From NCBI GenBank assembly GCA_045593265.1, contig JAZNWH010000055.1, positions 1 through 9,609 of the forward strand: DNA of 9,609 nt, read 5' to 3'. This document shows, in pieces, positions 6,891 through 9,609 of the stretch. Source of the DNA: RGIG8497 sp045593265 (GTDB taxonomy: Bacteria; Bacillota; Clostridia; RGIG6154). The position numbers and the translations under genes are program-made. Every line of letters begins with the position of its first letter. Position 1 is the stretch's first letter. Below the pieces are notes generated by a model. It was not told the origin of the DNA, did not search any database, and saw only the letters and a program-made list of their open reading frames with translations.

Positions 6891-8408
6891 TCAACTAAAA
6901 TTATCAAGATAATACTGCGAATACTTTGAAATCTCTTCATTAAAATACTCAAATCCCAATTCTTCTGCAAGAGTAAATTCACCTGAAAACATATCAGTTC
7001 CCAACCCTATTCTATTTCCGTCAAATTCAAATCCCATTGCTGAAAGTGTTGTCGGTAACATGTCCATAGGTGTAAAATCCCTGTTTATGGCATTTATATT
7101 TGAATTCTCTTCACAATTTATAAAACAGTTATAGATTGTTCGATTTAGGTATTCTACATTTTCTGTCAAATTTGTATCCATTCTTGGATGATCACCCAAA
7201 ATTATAATGACAGTATCTTCATAAAACGATTGATTTTTGCACCATTCGACAAATTCACTAATTTGTCTGTCGGCACACGAAACAACGTTAGCTGCTATAC
7301 TTTCATAATCGGATTTACATAACTCACATACATAGCCGTCAGGAAAATGTGTATCAACCGTAAGCATTGTAAAATTAAAAGGAACCCCTGTATTATATGC
7401 ATTGGTTATCTCGCATTTTGCAATGTCATAAAGATGTTTATCTTCAAATCCCCAGAACACATAATAATCCTGCGCTATATATCCTTTTTCTCTTGCTGTA
7501 TATAAATCAATTATGTTATAATTACCGTGCTGCTTAAAATACGTTTTTCTTCCACCGAATTCTGCATCCGAACCACATAAGAAATATTGATTATACCCAA
7601 AACTATCAAGAACATCTCCTAAATTTGTTAACCCTGATGCAAAGTTTTCACGCAAATTCATAGAGTTTCCTTCCGTAGGGAATGAAAAAGGTATTCCCGA
7701 TGTTGTAGACATAAGAGCACCTGCTGTCCAGGTTGTGCCAAATGCCGGACGAAAACCTCCAAGCTTATCGGAATCTGAAAATGATATATTTTCATTTGCA
7801 AGTTTGGTTAGATTTGGCATATAATTTATCGTCTGAGCACCACCTTCGTCCTTTGACGCATAGGTTGTTTCCATACTTTCAAGATATATACATATTAAGT
7901 TTTTTTCATCACCATCAGCACGAAGATTTACACTATCAGGATGAATATAATAATCTTCATAAATCGTTGTTGCATCAAGGCTGTTTTTTACAAATTCAAT
8001 AACCTGATACTGATTTTCTGCATTAACAAAACTTGATATAAATGTTATTATAGTTAAAATAGCAACAATATATCTTAAAATCTTTCGAATATTAACCCGA
8101 AACATTTTATATTTAGTTGTAACATATGTATATATTTGAGTCTTAATCTTTATATCAAACGCTGCTATAGCAATATAACACCCAAATACAATGACAACGG
8201 GTACAAGACAGACTTCAATCCCTTTCATAATAATTTCAGGATCCGAACCTATAAGCGGTGATTTTATAGTAAACAAAATTTCCTGCAAACCAACATTAAA
8301 CGTTTTCTTAGACCAATTGCAGGTAGTAAAAAGAAGAACGGAAAACACAAGTAAAATTCCTGTTAAAATATATCCTGTAATTCTTAATGCTAATTTTATT
8401 TTATTCAT
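6891..8408 (-). CDS. LtaS/MdoB-like membrane phosphoglycerol transferase (sulfatase fold)
   Basis: An alkaline-phosphatase-superfamily enzyme. Characterised relatives move glycerol phosphate from phosphatidylglycerol to a polymer outside the cell. The 505-residue protein has three membrane helices (about 12-30, 63-84, 111-128) with basic loops inside, which places the catalytic domain (about 165-505) outside. Recognisable sites are YLES with E177, the catalytic threonine in GTTWTAG (T226 or T228), GSDAEFGGR (278-287 region), DTHFPDG with H354, and GDHPRMD with D406 and H407. Three helices match the OpgB/MdoB layout better than the five-helix LtaS. A TTG start 12 nt upstream is possible but lacks a good ribosome site; the ATG at 8408 has GAGGA 5 nt before it and is preferred. 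It overlaps the upstream membrane-protein gene by 8 nt. The ectodomain has nine cysteines, including CELC at 361-364. The neighbouring glycosyltransferase suggests the acceptor is a glycan, as with streptococcal GacH; acceptor and donor are inferred. Confidence 0.85.
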   Translation of the reverse strand: MNKIKLALRITGYILTGILLVFSVLLFTTCNWSKKTFNVGLQEILFTIKSPLIGSDPEIIMKGIEVCLVPVVIVFGCYIAIAAFDIKIKTQIYTYVTTKYKMFRVNIRKILRYIVAILTIITFISSFVNAENQYQVIEFVKNSLDATTIYEDYYIHPDSVNLRADGDEKNLICIYLESMETTYASKDEGGAQTINYMPNLTKLANENISFSDSDKLGGFRPAFGTTWTAGALMSTTSGIPFSFPTEGNSMNLRENFASGLTNLGDVLDSFGYNQYFLCGSDAEFGGRKTYFKQHGNYNIIDLYTAREKGYIAQDYYVFWGFEDKHLYDIAKCEITNAYNTGVPFNFTMLTVDTHFPDGYVCELCKSDYESIAANVVSCADRQISEFVEWCKNQSFYEDTVIIILGDHPRMDTNLTENVEYLNRTIYNCFINCEENSNINAINRDFTPMDMLPTTLSAMGFEFDGNRIGLGTDMFSGEFTLAEELGFEYFNEEISKYSQYYLDNFS

Positions 8409-8418
8409 TTTTATCCTC
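8401..8418 (-). promoter_or_regulatory. Start-deciding ribosome site and 8-nt gene overlap
   Basis: On the minus strand GAGGA (8414-8418) lies 5 nt before ATG (8406-8408), inside the last codons of the upstream gene. The sequence ATGAATAA contains both this start and the upstream stop TAA (8401-8403). This supports the ATG over the TTG at 8418-8420 and suggests translational coupling of the two membrane proteins. Confidence 0.75.
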
Positions 8419-8742
8419 AACTTTGTTATTTTTTATTTCACATTTTACTTCTACATTCTTTTTAAAGATTTCATAAATATAGGGAAGTAAAAATGCAACG
8501 ACAATTGCAATTACTGCAAAATAAGTGCTGTCGATTTTAAGTCTTATATTTGTAATTTTAAAAATAACAGCTGTTATAATCTTGGATATCGTAATAACAA
8601 TTGAAGTAAAAATCCCATATTTCAAAACAAATTCACCATTTAAATCCATCACTTTATTGTTTCTTCTATAATATATAAGCATTGAAATCATAGGTGTAAA
8701 AAACACATGTATCAAAGCCATAGGTACATTTAAAATTTCCAT
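8401..8742 (-). CDS. Small three-helix membrane protein of unknown function
   Basis: I do not recognise this 113-residue protein. It shows three probable membrane helices (about 5-25, 39-61 and 74-91). The basic stretch YYRRNNK after the first helix and FKKN after the third suggest an outside N-terminus and inside C-terminus. The tail (about 93-113) is hydrophilic with alternating Lys, Asn and Glu. There is no signal peptide or catalytic motif. The ATG has AAAGGAG with 7-nt spacing, so it is a genuinely translated gene. It begins 23 bp after the GDPD gene, and its stop overlaps the phosphoglycerol transferase start by 8 nt. That tight pairing suggests it works with the transferase, perhaps as an accessory membrane subunit or a lipid or polymer transport helper. 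This is context inference only. Confidence 0.78.
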   Translation of the reverse strand: MEILNVPMALIHVFFTPMISMLIYYRRNNKVMDLNGEFVLKYGIFTSIVITISKIITAVIFKITNIRLKIDSTYFAVIAIVVAFLLPYIYEIFKKNVEVKCEIKNNKVEDKNE

Positions 8743-8765
8743 TTTATATTCTCCTTTTGTTCGGT

Positions 8766-9608
8766 TTATTGTTTATTCATTTCAGGTGTAGCAATATCCA
8801 ATGGGGCAAGAAAATCAGTGTATATTCCTGAAGCTCCGTTTGAAATACATTTATTTGCTTTACTTAATTCATTTTCCGTATGTACATAGATACGAATGTT
8901 GTTATTCGAGGATACAGTTGTCTCTTTATCATTTAACCAGTATGTCCACATTGTAATTACCGGAATATTATTTCTTTTACAAAAAGGAATTAAATTATCA
9001 AAGTTTTTTTCATGTTCAGGTGCAGAATAGCAGGTAAATACATAATTTTCAAATTTGTAAACAGAATTTACCAAATCCAAAAATTCATAGTTATATATTT
9101 GAACAATAATTCTGTCAAGCAATTCAGAGCAGTTCATTTCCTGAGCAGTAGTAACTATCTGTTGAAATGCAGGTATAATATTTGACATTCCCTGTGAATG
9201 TTTAATATCCGTCATAACATAAACATCCTCATATTTGGTCATCAGTTCAAAAACTTTATGTATATCAAGTGGTGTATATTTATTATAGAACTTTTGTGAA
9301 ATAAATTCATCGTATGTCGGAGCAGACAGTGCTTCGAAATCTTCTGGCATAATTCCAAGTTTTGTATAATATGACTGCCAGTCGTGTTCAGCCACTAAAA
9401 ATCCGTCTGACGTAAGACTAAAATCAATTTCAAAAACACGATGCCCCTTTTTGTAATTTTCATCAAACGCTTCAAGACAGTTACTATATGCAATACCTTC
9501 TATACCACCTGCGGCATGAGCAACTGTGTGATATTTTTCAAACCATTGCATTTTGAAAGAAATATGATGTGTACACATCAACGATTGTATTACAAGTAAT
9601 GACATCAC
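8766..9608 (-). CDS. Glycerophosphodiester phosphodiesterase-family protein (5' end at or beyond window edge)
   Basis: Members of this TIM-barrel family hydrolyse glycerophosphodiesters to glycerol 3-phosphate and an alcohol. Visible motifs, numbered from the first in-window codon, are VAHAAGG (H31), NCLEAF (about 43-48), FEIDFSLTSDG (E60, D62), AEHDW (H75, second catalytic His), TDIK (134-137) and GIYTD (261-265) near the end. The usual HRG is HAAGG here, fitting the uncharacterised PI-PLC/GDPD-like subgroup common in Bacillota rather than classical GlpQ. In-frame GTG (9606-9608) and ATG (9603-9605) codons lie at the very edge with only one base before them, so no ribosome site can be judged. 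The hydrophobic first residues (SLLVIQSLMC) may be the end of a membrane anchor or signal, so the true start may lie outside. First visible gene of the glycan cluster. It could trim or recycle glycerophosphate made by the neighbouring transferase. Confidence 0.85.
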   Translation of the reverse strand: MMSLLVIQSLMCTHHISFKMQWFEKYHTVAHAAGGIEGIAYSNCLEAFDENYKKGHRVFEIDFSLTSDGFLVAEHDWQSYYTKLGIMPEDFEALSAPTYDEFISQKFYNKYTPLDIHKVFELMTKYEDVYVMTDIKHSQGMSNIIPAFQQIVTTAQEMNCSELLDRIIVQIYNYEFLDLVNSVYKFENYVFTCYSAPEHEKNFDNLIPFCKRNNIPVITMWTYWLNDKETTVSSNNNIRIYVHTENELSKANKCISNGASGIYTDFLAPLDIATPEMNKQ

Positions 9609-9609
9609 C

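Noticed and set aside
8409..8420. TTG start for the phosphoglycerol transferase
   Set aside because: It has no good ribosome site, and its own bases form the GAGGA site for the ATG at 8408.
1..9609. CRISPR array, tRNA, rRNA, insertion sequence or phage genes
   Set aside because: No spaced direct repeats, tRNA cloverleaf, transposase or phage-like protein was seen in any frame.

Overview
The window looks like a low-GC Bacillota genome, class Clostridia, probably a strictly anaerobic fermenter. The reasons are AT-rich DNA, strong AGGAGG-type ribosome binding sites, a sodium-pumping decarboxylase with its biotin carrier on a separate protein, and an LTA-synthase/MdoB-type surface enzyme. The genus cannot be read from the sequence. 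All eight protein genes are on the minus strand. The only clear plus-strand transcript is a noncoding RNA at the left end.

Left end (1-463): there is no convincing protein gene. A perfect sigma-70 promoter on the plus strand (TTGACA, 17 bp, TATAAT at 87-115) drives a compact structured RNA of roughly 230-340 nt. The outer arms pair over about 200 nt, and an 11-bp hairpin loop can form a pseudoknot. The RNA ends at a bidirectional terminator (429-462) shared with the convergent oad operon.

Middle (464-4415): a four-gene operon with its own promoter, transcribed oadG, biotin carrier, oadB, oadA. It encodes a membrane-bound, biotin-dependent, Na+-translocating decarboxylase, most likely for oxaloacetate. 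OadA moves the carboxyl group to biotin on the small carrier protein. OadB decarboxylates carboxybiotin and exports Na+. OadG holds the complex at the membrane. OadB carries an unusual secreted-looking N-terminal domain of about 160 residues.

Right end (4448-9609): an envelope glycopolymer cluster entering from the right edge. In transcription order it encodes a GDPD-type phosphodiesterase (5' end possibly cut by the window), a 113-residue unknown membrane protein, an MdoB/LtaS-like phosphoglycerol transferase whose start overlaps the previous gene, and a 795-residue fusion of a GT2 and a GT4 glycosyltransferase. A rho-independent terminator overlapping the last stop codon closes it. Together they suggest synthesis of a surface glycan and its decoration with (phospho)glycerol, with a hydrolase that may trim or recycle the product. 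That pathway is inferred from families and context.
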